From Foliamicus sp965115835 (GTDB lineage Bacteria > Pseudomonadota > Gammaproteobacteria > Steroidobacterales > Foliamicaceae), in assembly GCA_965115835.1 (NCBI GenBank), contig OZ220471.1, positions 2,108,001-2,172,000 of the forward strand: a stretch of DNA of 64,000 nucleotides. The letters are read 5' to 3'. The position numbers and the translations under genes are program-made. The notes under the pieces were generated by a model. The model worked only from the letters and a program-made list of their open reading frames with translations, had not been told where the DNA came from and did not search any database. This document shows positions 1 through 8,453 of the stretch, piece after piece (positions within the stretch are counted from its first letter, which is position 1; every line of letters begins with the position of its first letter).

Positions 1-127
1 CGCGGCGCTGGTCGGCTCGGTGATGCGCTTCAACACCCAGCAGTTGCTCGGCGCGGTCGGCGTCGGCATCGCGGCGGGCGCCGGCGTGGCCATCGTCACC
101 GGTCTGGTCGGCACGGCGATCGTCTGA
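1..127 (+). CDS. traA: C-terminal end of a probable F-type pilin (TraA-like), 5' part outside window
   Basis: Reading from base 2, 41 residues run into a TGA at 125-127. The piece is strongly hydrophobic, with a Gly/Ala/Val-rich helix (GVGIAAGAGVAIVTGLVG) and no charged tail, as in F-type pilin subunits. Pilin precursors are small inner-membrane proteins that are extracted to build the conjugative pilus. The stop overlaps the start of traL by one base (TGATG), and traA directly precedes traL in F, SXT and GGI-type operons. The assignment rests on hydrophobicity and position only; the start and signal region are not visible. Confidence 0.5.
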   Translation, partial: AALVGSVMRFNTQQLLGAVGVGIAAGAGVAIVTGLVGTAIV

Positions 128-426
128 TGACGGCGAACGACACCGCGCGGTACGCCATTCCCCGGCGTCTCGACGATCCCGAGCGCTGGCTGTTCTGGAC
201 CGCGGACGAAGCCGCGGCGCTGCTGGGTCCGGCGTTGCTCGGTCTGGCCGCCAACGCCTTCGTCGCGGGTCTCGTGGCTGGCGTCGGAGGCTGGCTGCTG
301 CTGCGCCGGATCAAGCGCGGGGGCGGCGCCGATGTCGTGCGCTGCGCGCTGTACTGGTTCCTGCCGGACTTTGCGCTGCGGCTGGCCGCCATGCCGCCGA
401 GCCATGTCCGCCGCTACCTGGGCTGA
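127..426 (+). CDS. traL: Type IV conjugative transfer protein TraL
   Basis: 99 residues, the usual size for TraL. It is a small inner-membrane protein needed for pilus assembly in F-type mating channels. A long hydrophobic stretch (about residues 29-60, with ANAFVAGLVAGVGGWLLL) can form one or two membrane helices, followed by a basic loop (RRIKRG) and a C-terminal amphipathic part. The start ATG overlaps the preceding stop, and traE begins 5 bases after the traL stop. The call rests on length, hydropathy and position at the head of the L-E-K-B gene order. Confidence 0.85.
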   Translation: MTANDTARYAIPRRLDDPERWLFWTADEAAALLGPALLGLAANAFVAGLVAGVGGWLLLRRIKRGGGADVVRCALYWFLPDFALRLAAMPPSHVRRYLG

Positions 427-431
427 ACGCC

Positions 432-989
432 ATGCGCCGGGACGTTCGGGACGCCGAGAACCGCAGGACCCGCGATGCGCGGCTGGCGCTGGCGATTCTG
501 CTGGTGCTGTCGCTGCTCGCCAATCTGGCGCTGTCGGTGGGCCTTGCCGGTCGCGAGGCGGTGACGGTGCTGGTGCCGGCGGTGTCCGGGCCGGTGTGGG
601 AGGTGGGCGGCAGCTGGGCGGGCCGGCGCTACCTGGAGGACGCGGCGCGCACGGCGGCGGTGACGCTGCTGACGCTGACGCCGGAGAACGCCGGGCATGT
701 GCGCGAGGCGGCGGCGCGGATGAGCGCAGCCGAAGCGCGGGGCGCCATCGGCGCCTGGGTAGCGGCGGAGGCCGGGCGCATGGCCCGGAGGGATCTGTCG
801 AGCGCGTTCTATCCGCTGCGCATCGACGCCGACCCCGGGACACTGACGGTCGAGGTGCGGGGCGAACTCGCCACCTGGATCGGGCGCGAGGAGTCCGCTC
901 GCCAGCGCAAGGCTTACCGACTGGTCTTTCGTGTCGACGGCGGGCGTTTGGGATTGCTGCGGTTCGAGGATCTGGAGGACGAACGATGA
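432..989 (+). CDS. traE: Type IV conjugative transfer protein TraE (VirB8-like)
   Basis: 185 residues. A charged cytoplasmic N-terminus (residues 1-14) is followed by one membrane helix (about 15-36, LALAILLVLSLLANLALS) and a periplasmic domain ending in an acidic tail. This is the layout of TraE, the F-type counterpart of VirB8, which scaffolds the inner-membrane part of the channel. A conserved-looking segment (SSAFYPLRIDADPGTLTVEV) matches the usual TraE core region before its C-terminal strands. Its stop overlaps the traK start by four bases (ATGA), so translation is probably coupled. Confidence 0.85.
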   Translation: MRRDVRDAENRRTRDARLALAILLVLSLLANLALSVGLAGREAVTVLVPAVSGPVWEVGGSWAGRRYLEDAARTAAVTLLTLTPENAGHVREAAARMSAAEARGAIGAWVAAEAGRMARRDLSSAFYPLRIDADPGTLTVEVRGELATWIGREESARQRKAYRLVFRVDGGRLGLLRFEDLEDER

Positions 990-1873
990 CGACGATGCCA
1001 CCAGGGCGGCGGCGTGGCTGTGCGCTGGCCGTCGCCTTTCTGTTGAAGCTGTATGCGGGCCTTGCGGCGGGCGAACCGGCGGCGGGCGCGCGGATCCTGG
1101 AGGCTGCCGACCACGCCGAACTGACCGCCGCGATGTCGGCGGACGGGGTGGTTCGGGTGGCGCTGCTGGACGACCGGATTGTGCGGGTGATCCGCGCGCC
1201 GGGCGGGTTCGCGGTGGAACACGATCCGGATGCGGGCGATCTGTATCTGAGTCGCCTGCCGGAGCCTGCCGCCCCCCGAGGGTCTGACAACCCTCAGGGG
1301 TCTACCGTCCCTCAGGAGTCTGTTGCCGCTCAGGGGTTTGCCGCCCCTCAGGGGTTTGCCGTCCCTCAGGGACCTGCGTCGCAGGCGGCGCTGTTTATCG
1401 GTTCCGAGAAAGGCCGGACCTATCGTCTGACGCTGACCCCCGTTGCGGGCGGTCCGGCGCAGATCCTGATCCGCAACGCGGGCGTACAAAACGAGGATCC
1501 GGCGCCGCCCGTGCCCGAGGCAGACCGCATGGCGGCCATCGCCGGGCTGATCCGGGCGGTGGCGGGCGGAGAACCCTCTGAAGGCCATGCGGTCGAACCG
1601 GCTGTTCTCGATCCTGCCGCCAACGGCGCCATCGTTCCGCTTTCGGTCTGGCGCGGGCCGCGTTACGAGGCGGTAGTGCTCACGCTGGCCGCCGGCGCTC
1701 CGTCGAGCGCTCCAGAGCTGGCCGCGCAGTTGGGGCCGGATGTCGCGGCGGTATGGATCGTGCCTGCGAGCGACGGGGCGGCGGCCGGCAGTCCGTCAAG
1801 AAGCCGCTTCGCTGCCGGCCGCGACGCAGCAGACCGCGTGGCGGTGGTCGTGCGCGAGGCGGGCGAGCGATGA
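986..1873 (+). CDS. traK: Type-F conjugative transfer protein TraK (VirB9-like secretin)
   Basis: 295 residues from the ATG at 986, chosen because it overlaps the traE stop (ATGA) and opens with a signal peptide (basic RRRGC, hydrophobic core, GLAAG cleavage region). TraK is the periplasmic/outer-membrane partner that forms the core complex with TraV and TraB. The N-terminal domain (about 30-95) and C-terminal domain (about 130-290) are joined by a linker at about residues 97-130 made of repeated (A/V)PQG-type units, encoded by degenerate tandem DNA repeats at 1270-1375. The linker is the odd point; similar low-complexity inserts occur in other genes of this operon. Confidence 0.85.
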   Translation: MTTMPPGRRRGCALAVAFLLKLYAGLAAGEPAAGARILEAADHAELTAAMSADGVVRVALLDDRIVRVIRAPGGFAVEHDPDAGDLYLSRLPEPAAPRGSDNPQGSTVPQESVAAQGFAAPQGFAVPQGPASQAALFIGSEKGRTYRLTLTPVAGGPAQILIRNAGVQNEDPAPPVPEADRMAAIAGLIRAVAGGEPSEGHAVEPAVLDPAANGAIVPLSVWRGPRYEAVVLTLAAGAPSSAPELAAQLGPDVAAVWIVPASDGAAAGSPSRSRFAAGRDAADRVAVVVREAGER

Positions 1874-3195
1874 AGCGCGAGAAGCCCGATCCGACCCGCC
1901 TGCGCCCCCGCCCGGCGGGGTCCGATGCGCCGGACGGCGGCGCCCGGCAGGTGCGCAGCCGCCAGATCCTGCTGTTCTCGGCAGTGGCGGCGGCGGCGCT
2001 GGTCGCGATTGCGGCCTGGCTGTTCAGTTCCGGGGACAAGGCGCCTGTGTCCGGCGCGCGCATTGCCGCGGAAGTGGCGGGCCCCGACACGGCGGAGGAC
2101 ACCTGGACGCGGCGTTCGGAGGGGCGGATCGGCACGCTGGAGGCGGATCTGCGCGAGTTGCGTCAGGCCAACCGCAGCCTCGCCGAAGAGAACCGCAGGC
2201 TGCTCGAAAAGATCGACAGCAACGCCGGCGAGGCGAAGGTCGTCATCGACCGTCTCACGGCGGCGCTCGGCGACCGTCTGGCGGCGGAGCTGCTGGAGCC
2301 GGACGCGCCCGCGCCATTCGCCGATGTGTTTGCGCCGGAGGGCGCTTCGCGCGGCGCTGTATCCCGCCCGAACGGCGACGCCGGCGATCCCGCTGCTGGC
2401 GGTCCTGCCACTGGTGGTTCCGCCACTGGTGGTCCCGCCGCAGCGCGGTCGCTCCTGATCGAGCGCTTTTCGCTCGACGAACCGGCCTTCCGGGAACTAG
2501 AGAAGGCACACGCCCGTCCGCTGTCGGTCTGGTTGCCCGCCGGCAGTCACGCCGAAGCGGTAGTGATCGCCGGTGTGGACGCGTCCGCCGGGGTGGCCTC
2601 GCAGGGCGATCCGCGCCCGGTGCTGTTGCGGATTACCGGTCCTGCATGGACCGCGGCGGAGGACGGCGCGGCGCAGACGGTCGATCTCGACGGCTGCACG
2701 GTCACCGGCGCGGCCTACGGCGATCTGTCCTCGGAGAAGGTCTACGCGCGGCTGCGCACGCTCACCTGCTCGGGGGACGAGCCCGGCACGGTGGTGGAGA
2801 CCGGAGTCGCGGGGTTCGTCGCCGGCGCCGGCAAGGTCGGCGTTCGCGGCCCCGTCGTGAGCCGCGAGGGCGCGCTGGTGGAGAAGGCGTTCTTCGCGGG
2901 TCTGGTCTCGGGCGTCGGCCAGGGCGTGGCGGGCGCGTTCGCGCCCCGTGCGGTGGCAGGTTCCGGCGACGAGACGGTCGCCAACACCGGTATTGACGAG
3001 ATCGGTCGCGCCGGCATCGGCGCCGGGGCGTCTTCGGCGGGCCGGCGGGTCTCCGACTACCTGATCCGGCGCGCCGAGCAGTACCAGCCGGTGATCCAGC
3101 TGATGGCTGGCACGGCGGTAACCGTGGTGTTTCTTGAGGGCACGCGGCTTGATGGCCGGCCCGACACACAAGGCCCGGAGGAGGAAAAACGATGA
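1870..3195 (+). CDS. traB: Type-F conjugative transfer protein TraB (VirB10-like)
   Basis: 441 residues from the ATG at 1870, which overlaps the traK stop. TraB spans both membranes and transmits energy state to the outer-membrane core with TraK and TraV. In order: proline/arginine-rich cytoplasmic tail, one membrane helix (about residues 33-52), a heptad-like coiled coil (about 85-120, with LEADLRELRQANRSLAEENR), a short Gly/Thr/Pro repeat linker (about 178-195, PATGGSATGGPA) and the VirB10-like beta-barrel domain (about 200-440). The gene overlaps traV by four bases. Confidence 0.9.
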   Translation: MKREKPDPTRLRPRPAGSDAPDGGARQVRSRQILLFSAVAAAALVAIAAWLFSSGDKAPVSGARIAAEVAGPDTAEDTWTRRSEGRIGTLEADLRELRQANRSLAEENRRLLEKIDSNAGEAKVVIDRLTAALGDRLAAELLEPDAPAPFADVFAPEGASRGAVSRPNGDAGDPAAGGPATGGSATGGPAAARSLLIERFSLDEPAFRELEKAHARPLSVWLPAGSHAEAVVIAGVDASAGVASQGDPRPVLLRITGPAWTAAEDGAAQTVDLDGCTVTGAAYGDLSSEKVYARLRTLTCSGDEPGTVVETGVAGFVAGAGKVGVRGPVVSREGALVEKAFFAGLVSGVGQGVAGAFAPRAVAGSGDETVANTGIDEIGRAGIGAGASSAGRRVSDYLIRRAEQYQPVIQLMAGTAVTVVFLEGTRLDGRPDTQGPEEEKR

Positions 3196-3746
3196 CGGTT
3201 GGAGACCTGAACACGACCCGGTGCGCACTGGCGCCGGCGATGGCGGCTGCGTTGACGCTTGCGGGCTGCACTGCGACCCATATCGGCGAGGACTGGCAGT
3301 GTCCGCTCGCCCAGGGCGCGCACTGCGCGAGCGTCGCCGCGGCGGATCCCATGGCGAGGCGCCCTGCGACGGACGGGGACCGGACGGCGGAGCATGGCGA
3401 GACAAGGGCGGTTCTTCCGGCTTCCGTATCCCTGCTTCCCGCCACGCCTGACATACCCACGGAGGCGGTCCGTGACGGCGGCGGAAGCGGTTGCAGCACG
3501 CCGAACGATTCTGTGCCGACAAACGATGCGCCGCCCCCCGCTGCGGGCGTTCCGGCTGCCGGCGAGCAAGCGGACGGGGGCGCTCCTTCCTGCGCCGCAG
3601 GCGAACCGCTCCCCGACGCCAGCCTGCGCCGTCCCGAGACGATTGCGCGTGTGTGGATCGCGCCGCATGTGGACGCCGACGGCGTCTACCGCGAGGCGTC
3701 GTGGGTGCGCATCGTGGTCGCGCCTGCGGCCTGGAGGACGCGGTAA
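3192..3746 (+). CDS. traV: Type IV conjugative transfer lipoprotein TraV
   Basis: 184 residues with a lipoprotein signal: lipobox LAGC with the modified cysteine at residue 26. The cysteine-rich start of the mature protein (C26, C36, C43) matches TraV, the VirB7-like outer-membrane lipoprotein that anchors TraK. The middle is low-complexity and Ala/Pro-rich; the last 40 residues (VWIAPHVDADGVYREASWVR) match the conserved TraV tail. It starts inside the traB stop, and its own TAA shares a base with the traC start. Confidence 0.85.
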   Translation: MTVGDLNTTRCALAPAMAAALTLAGCTATHIGEDWQCPLAQGAHCASVAAADPMARRPATDGDRTAEHGETRAVLPASVSLLPATPDIPTEAVRDGGGSGCSTPNDSVPTNDAPPPAAGVPAAGEQADGGAPSCAAGEPLPDASLRRPETIARVWIAPHVDADGVYREASWVRIVVAPAAWRTR

Positions 3747-6394
3747 TGCCGGGGCGGCTGGCAGGCCTGTTCGAGGGGCCGGCGGGGCTTGAGCCCTGGA
3801 CGCCGCCGGAGGTTCCCGCGGCGCTGCATGCGCTGTTGCCCTGGCGCGCGTTCGACGAGGCCACGGAGTTGTATGTCAACGCATCAAGCGTCGGGTTCGT
3901 GATCGAAGTCCCGCCGTTTGCGGGGATCGACGCCGAGACCCTGGGCGCGCTCTCGGGCACGCTGGCGGACGCGGCGCCGGAACGCTGCGCGCTACAGATC
4001 ATCCACTGGGCGAGTCCGAGGTTCGGTGCGGCGCTCGAAGCCTGGGGCGCGCCGCGGCGCAGCGCCGGGCCGGTACAGGCCGCGATGCACGAGCGCCGCG
4101 AGCGACTGCTGGCGGGCGCCGGCTGGCGCCCGCTGCATCCGGGCGGGCCGCCCTTCACGCTGAGGGACTACCGGGTGTTCGTCTGTGCAGCGCTGGCCGG
4201 ATCGCCGGGGCCGGCGTCCGAGACCGCGCTGGGCGGGTTCCGGCGCGCGCTCGAGGGCATACTGGCCTCCGCCGGCGCGACAGCGAGGCGGCTGGACCCC
4301 GACGGCCTGCTCTCGCTCGCCGCCGAACTCGTCGCGCCCGAGATAGCCGGAAGCCGGGACAACGGACTGTCTCCGGACCGCGGGTTGTCCCGCCCGCTGC
4401 GGCGCTGGTCGCCCCGCGATCCGCTGCATCGCCAGTGCGCCGCCCCCGGACGGGCGCTCACCGTCGCACCGACGGGACTGGCGTTCCACCATCCCGACGG
4501 GGTCGATGTGGCGGTGCGGGTGCTCACCGCAACGGCCTTCCCGGAAGTCTGGCCGGGCTGGCGCGGCAACGCGCTCATCGGCGACTTCCACCGCGAGTTC
4601 CTGCAGCCGGGCTGCCCGGCGCTGAGCTGCCTGACAGTCGTGACCGGCGACGAGGCCGCTGGCGAGCGCGCCTTTCTGAAGGCCGCGCGCGCGACCCAGC
4701 AGGCCGGCACCGGCATCGCCCGCTATCTGCCGGGGTTGCCGGAGAAGGCCCGCGACTGGCGGTTCGTGACCGAACGGCTCAAGGACGGCGAGCGTCTGAT
4801 GCGCGCCTGTTACACGGTGGCGGTCTACGCCCCGCTCGACGCCATCGACGAGGCCGAACAGGCGGTGCGCGCGATCTACCACGGCCAGGGCTGGCGAATG
4901 GCCGCCGAACGCTACCTGCAACTGCCTCTGTGGCTTGCCGGGCTGCCGATGGTTCCGGCGGGCGGCCTGACCGGGGACCTTGAGCGCATGGGCCGCATGA
5001 AGACCCTGCTCACGTCCTCGGCGATCAATCTCGCGCCGTGGCACGGCGAGTGGCGCGGCCAGCCGGTCTCGCCCGATACGCCCCCGGCGCTGCTGCTGAT
5101 CGGGCGGCGCGGCCAGCCCGCCGGCTGGTCGCCGTTCGCCAACGAAGCCGGCAACTACAACGTCGCGGTCACCGGCAAGTCCGGCTCGGGCAAGTCGGTG
5201 CTGATGCAGGAACTGGTGGCCGGCATCGTCGGCGCCGGCGGCGAGGCCGTGGTCATCGACGACGGTCGCTCGTTCCAGCATACCGCCGAGGCGCTGGGCG
5301 GGACGTTCATCGCGTTCGGCCGGGACGCGGCGCGGCTGAACCCCTTCGCCATGATCGACGCGGAGACCGCGAGCCGCGACGGCGACTATCGCGAGGAGTG
5401 CTTTGCGATGCTCGCCGGCGTGCTCTCGCGCATGTGTCGGCGGCGCGGGTCCATCGACGACATCGAGGCGGCGCTCATCCACGAGGCCATCGCCGCCGCA
5501 TGGGACGAGGCCGCAAGCAGCGCATCCGCCAGCGGCAAAGCTGGCCACACCGCCGATCTGGCGGCGGTGCGCCGGCATCTCGAAGCGCGCGGGGATCGGC
5601 GCGCCAGCGACCTCGCCACGGCGCTCGGCCCCTGGTGTCCGGGCGGGGCGATGGGCCGGCTGTTCGAGGGCGGGACCGTCCCGGACCTGGACCGCTCGGT
5701 CACCGTGTTCGAGCTGGCCGAACTCAAGGGCCGGGGCGACCTGCAGGCAGTGGTGCTGATGCTGGTGGTGTTCCTTGCCACCCAGCGCATGTATCACGGC
5801 GAGCGCACGCGCGCCAAAGCGATCGTCATCGACGAGGCCTGGGACCTGCTCTCGGGCGAGGACAGCCGGGCCTTTCTGGAAGGCGCGGCGCGGCGGGCGC
5901 GCAAGTATCGCGGCGCGCTGGTCACCGGCACGCAGTCGGTCAACGACTACTACGCGAACCCGGCGGCGCGTGCCGCCTGGGAGAACTCCGACTGGGTGAT
6001 CTTCCTGGCGCAGAAGGACGAGTCGGTGGAACTGCTCAAGTCCGAAAAGCGGATTCACTGCGATCCGGGCATGGAGCAGGCGCTGAAGAGCCTGACCACT
6101 TCCGGCGGGCGGTTCGCGGAACTGGTGCTGCACGGTCCGGACGGCTGGCGGGTGGCGCGTCTGGCGCTCGATCCGTGGTCGGTGGCGCTGTATTCCTCGC
6201 GCGGTCCGGCGTTCGCCGAAGTCGAGCGGCTCAAGGCCGGGGGACTTTCGACCGTCGAGGCCATCGACCGCCTCGCCGGTGCGGACCGGCCCACGATCGA
6301 AGAGGCGCCGGGCGATGCCGAACCCGCGAGTGTCGGAAACCCGGTGGATGGAATCGCATCGCAACGCAACAACGGACAGGGAGAACGCCAATGA
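3746..6394 (+). CDS. traC: Type IV secretion ATPase TraC (VirB4-like)
   Basis: 882 residues from the ATG at 3746 overlapping the traV stop; a longer upstream reading frame exists but runs through traV. TraC is the membrane-associated ATPase that drives pilus assembly and substrate entry. The Walker A motif GKSGSGKS lies near residues 475-482 and Walker B (AIVIDEAW) near 690-697; downstream segments (TGTQSVNDYY, WVIFLAQKDESVELL) are typical of the VirB4/TraC motor. The N-terminal half (1-400) is the TraC regulatory region. It overlaps the next ORF by four bases. Confidence 0.95.
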   Translation: MPGRLAGLFEGPAGLEPWTPPEVPAALHALLPWRAFDEATELYVNASSVGFVIEVPPFAGIDAETLGALSGTLADAAPERCALQIIHWASPRFGAALEAWGAPRRSAGPVQAAMHERRERLLAGAGWRPLHPGGPPFTLRDYRVFVCAALAGSPGPASETALGGFRRALEGILASAGATARRLDPDGLLSLAAELVAPEIAGSRDNGLSPDRGLSRPLRRWSPRDPLHRQCAAPGRALTVAPTGLAFHHPDGVDVAVRVLTATAFPEVWPGWRGNALIGDFHREFLQPGCPALSCLTVVTGDEAAGERAFLKAARATQQAGTGIARYLPGLPEKARDWRFVTERLKDGERLMRACYTVAVYAPLDAIDEAEQAVRAIYHGQGWRMAAERYLQLPLWLAGLPMVPAGGLTGDLERMGRMKTLLTSSAINLAPWHGEWRGQPVSPDTPPALLLIGRRGQPAGWSPFANEAGNYNVAVTGKSGSGKSVLMQELVAGIVGAGGEAVVIDDGRSFQHTAEALGGTFIAFGRDAARLNPFAMIDAETASRDGDYREECFAMLAGVLSRMCRRRGSIDDIEAALIHEAIAAAWDEAASSASASGKAGHTADLAAVRRHLEARGDRRASDLATALGPWCPGGAMGRLFEGGTVPDLDRSVTVFELAELKGRGDLQAVVLMLVVFLATQRMYHGERTRAKAIVIDEAWDLLSGEDSRAFLEGAARRARKYRGALVTGTQSVNDYYANPAARAAWENSDWVIFLAQKDESVELLKSEKRIHCDPGMEQALKSLTTSGGRFAELVLHGPDGWRVARLALDPWSVALYSSRGPAFAEVERLKAGGLSTVEAIDRLAGADRPTIEEAPGDAEPASVGNPVDGIASQRNNGQGERQ

Positions 6395-7122
6395 ACGCAT
6401 CCGGAACCGGACGCGCCTGCAGCAGAACCGGGCCGGACAGGCAATCCGCACAGCGGCGGCTGACCTGGCCGGGCGATCCCGCCACGCGGGCGGGCGCCGG
6501 GCTGACGGCTGAAGATGTCGATTTCGAGGCGCTGGCCCTTGTGCTGGCGAACACCTGCCGCTGGGGCGGGCGCACACGCCGGTTCTGGTCCGTTGCGCAG
6601 CGCGCCGTGGTGGCGAGCGAAGCCGTCGAGGCGCTCGCCGGCCCGGCGCCGGAAGAGCGCCGCACCCTGGCGCTGGAGGCGCTGCTCGCTGGCGCGAGGG
6701 TCGCCTGGACGGGCGCGCAGGACACGGCCGGTCCTGCTTCGGCAAAAGCCGTCGCGCGCGCGAAACGCGACGGCGCGGCCATCGACCGCGCCGTGCGCGA
6801 AGCGGCCGGACTCGAAGGCGAGCCCACATCCGAACAGGCCGACCTGCTGCGCTTCGTCGCGCGCATGACCGACGCCGCCGAGCGGCGCGACTTCCCGGAC
6901 GCCGGGATCGATCCCGCCGCCGGCGTCGCGTTCCCGCCGCTGAAGCGCCGCCTCCGCCCGGTCGGGCCGGACCGCGCCGCGCAGCTGTGGCTGAAACGCT
7001 GGCGCGAACTCACCGGGCTGCCCGCCGGCGCGGAACCGCCCGCGGGCGCAAACCCTTCCACACCCCTTGCCGAACAGGAGGACTGCGATGTCGCGCACCT
7101 GGCGAAGAACCCACCGGAGTAA
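6391..7122 (+). CDS. HD-hydrolase-like protein with lost metal ligands
   Basis: 243 residues, starting inside the traC stop (ATGA). Residues about 45-100 resemble the first helices of phage- and plasmid-borne HD-domain phosphohydrolases (YfbR-like), whose pattern is roughly 'ALSxLCRFGGHTRxFYSVAQHS'. Here the line reads LVLANTCRWGGRTRRFWSVAQ followed by RAV, so the metal-binding His after VAQ is Arg and the His in GGH is Arg. The usual LLHD segment reads LLAGAR, so the His-Asp pair is also missing. It is therefore probably not an active phosphohydrolase. The C-terminal 60 residues are low in complexity. The function in the transfer operon is unknown; homology is from pattern recall only. Confidence 0.5.
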   Translation: MNASGTGRACSRTGPDRQSAQRRLTWPGDPATRAGAGLTAEDVDFEALALVLANTCRWGGRTRRFWSVAQRAVVASEAVEALAGPAPEERRTLALEALLAGARVAWTGAQDTAGPASAKAVARAKRDGAAIDRAVREAAGLEGEPTSEQADLLRFVARMTDAAERRDFPDAGIDPAAGVAFPPLKRRLRPVGPDRAAQLWLKRWRELTGLPAGAEPPAGANPSTPLAEQEDCDVAHLAKNPPE

Positions 7123-7432
7123 CTGCAACCGAACCCGAGCCCGGGGAACGAAGAACGCTCGCTGGCGGGGCAACCCCACACGGCGTGGCCGGCGTCGCGC
7201 CCCGAAGCTGCGAGTGGCCTGCGATGCCAGCGCCGTGTTCCGCGCGGCCATCGCCGCCGGGCTGCTGTCCGCCGAGCGCTCCGATCCCCGCTGGGCCGGC
7301 CACTACTTCTACATGTTCCACGACGGGGACGGCGCGGCCTGGTTCAAGCACCGGGACACCCGCGCTCATGTCGTGATGTCCGCGTGCCGGCAAGCCGGTG
7401 TGGGCTACCGCTTCGGGGAGCGCGGGACGTGA
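7088..7432 (+). CDS. Small basic protein of unknown function in the transfer operon
   Basis: 114 residues from the ATG at 7088, chosen because AGGAGG lies 6 bases upstream; it overlaps the end of the preceding gene in another frame. The first 35 residues are very Arg-rich (RTWRRTHRSNCNRTRARG), then comes a more ordered part containing AVFRAAIAAGLLSAERSD and HYFYMFHDGDGAAWFKHRDT. No family was recognised. Its stop overlaps the GTG start of trbI, so it is translated as part of the operon. The basic N-terminus could bind nucleic acid, which is inference. Confidence 0.6.
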   Translation: MSRTWRRTHRSNCNRTRARGTKNARWRGNPTRRGRRRAPKLRVACDASAVFRAAIAAGLLSAERSDPRWAGHYFYMFHDGDGAAWFKHRDTRAHVVMSACRQAGVGYRFGERGT

Positions 7433-7851
7433 GCGAACTGCGACTGCTCGGTTGCGCTGTGCTCCTCAACCTGGGGGTGACGGCGGTGGTCGGCGCCGTG
7501 ATCGCACGGCACATCCCCGGAGCCTCTCCGGGGATCGCGAGCGTCCGTCTGACAGAACTGGTGGCCGGGCACGCCGGGAGCGCAGCCAGCGGCGGCGGAA
7601 GCGCGCAAGTTGCGGCAGAGGAGACGCGCGCCTGGGCCCGGGCGCTGGAGGATGCGCTGGGGCGGGTTGCAGACCGCCATGGCGCGGTGTTGCTGCCGGC
7701 GCGCAGCGTGGCCGCCGGCGCCCCCGATCGGACTGCGGAGGTCCGCGCCGAGATGGCCCGAACCCTGACGCACCGCGAAACGGCATACCGCGAGGCAGCA
7801 CACCGCGAGACGGCAGACTCCGGCAAGCGGGCCGCGGAAACCCGGCGGTGA
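7429..7851 (+). CDS. trbI: Type-F conjugative transfer protein TrbI
   Basis: 140 residues from a GTG at 7429 that overlaps the previous stop (GTGA). One N-terminal membrane helix (about 5-26, LLGCAVLLNLGVTAVVGAVI) precedes a periplasmic domain. The segment ALGRVADRHGAVLLPARSV followed by AGAPDRTAEVR is the recognisable TrbI core. In F, trbI follows traC and precedes traW, as here apart from the intervening peptidase gene. TrbI affects pilus outgrowth and retraction. The last 25 residues are a short repeat (HRETAYREAAHRETA) absent from the usual family core. Confidence 0.75.
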   Translation: MSELRLLGCAVLLNLGVTAVVGAVIARHIPGASPGIASVRLTELVAGHAGSAASGGGSAQVAAEETRAWARALEDALGRVADRHGAVLLPARSVAAGAPDRTAEVRAEMARTLTHRETAYREAAHRETADSGKRAAETRR

Positions 7852-7859
7852 CAGGGCGC

Positions 7860-8453
7860 ATGACCCCGCCTATCCCCGGCAGCTACCCAGGCGGGCCGAT
7901 CCCGGTCATGCTGGTCTGGACGATGATCCTGACCGGCGCGTGGTGGTTCGCCCTCTCGCACGTATACGTCAACGCGGGCTGGTCGGACGACGCCTGGGGC
8001 TATTTTCGGCTGCCGCTGACCGGCGATCCGCGCCCGGGCGAGAAGGTATTTTGCGATCCGCCCGCAGCGGCGGGTTCGACGATTCCGTATCTGAAGACCG
8101 TGCGGGGCCTGCCGGGCGCTGTAATCGCCGTGGACGAAGACGGCACGGTGCGCATCGACGGCGTCGCCGCGGGCCGCGCCAAGCCGCGCGCGCTCGACGG
8201 ACGGCTGCTGACTCCGATCGCTCCGGGAACGATCCCGGCGGATCGTTACTACCTGCACGCGGATCACCCCGACAGCCACGACAGCCGCTATGCGGAGATC
8301 GGACTCGTGCCGCGCTCGCGCATTCGCGCGCGCGCCATTCCCCTGCCGGACATCCCCTGGCTGGGGCTCGAAGGACCGCTGACCGGGCCGGAAGACATCC
8401 GCGAGAACGCCGGCGCAGAGCACGGGACCGACACCGGGGAGGCCAGACGATGA
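7860..8453 (+). CDS. TraF-type (S26) signal peptidase of the transfer system
   Basis: 197 residues. One N-terminal membrane helix (about 15-33) precedes a periplasmic S26-type domain. The serine region reads NAGWSDDAWGYFRLP, corresponding to the N-x-T-x-S-x-P-x-G-x-Y motif of the RP4 TraF/TrhF peptidases, with the Ser as likely nucleophile. The lysine region is YLKTVRGLPG and the conserved C-terminal box is DSHDSRYAEIG. Such peptidases process or cyclise pilin precursors or other exported transfer proteins. It sits between trbI and traW and overlaps traW by four bases. Confidence 0.8.
   Translation: MTPPIPGSYPGGPIPVMLVWTMILTGAWWFALSHVYVNAGWSDDAWGYFRLPLTGDPRPGEKVFCDPPAAAGSTIPYLKTVRGLPGAVIAVDEDGTVRIDGVAAGRAKPRALDGRLLTPIAPGTIPADRYYLHADHPDSHDSRYAEIGLVPRSRIRARAIPLPDIPWLGLEGPLTGPEDIRENAGAEHGTDTGEARR

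Noticed and set aside
1270..1375. Tandem repeats in traK (and in traW at 9097-9225) considered as CRISPR-like
   Set aside because: Units are 15-30 bases without unique spacers, in frame and coding; they are slippage-type repeats.
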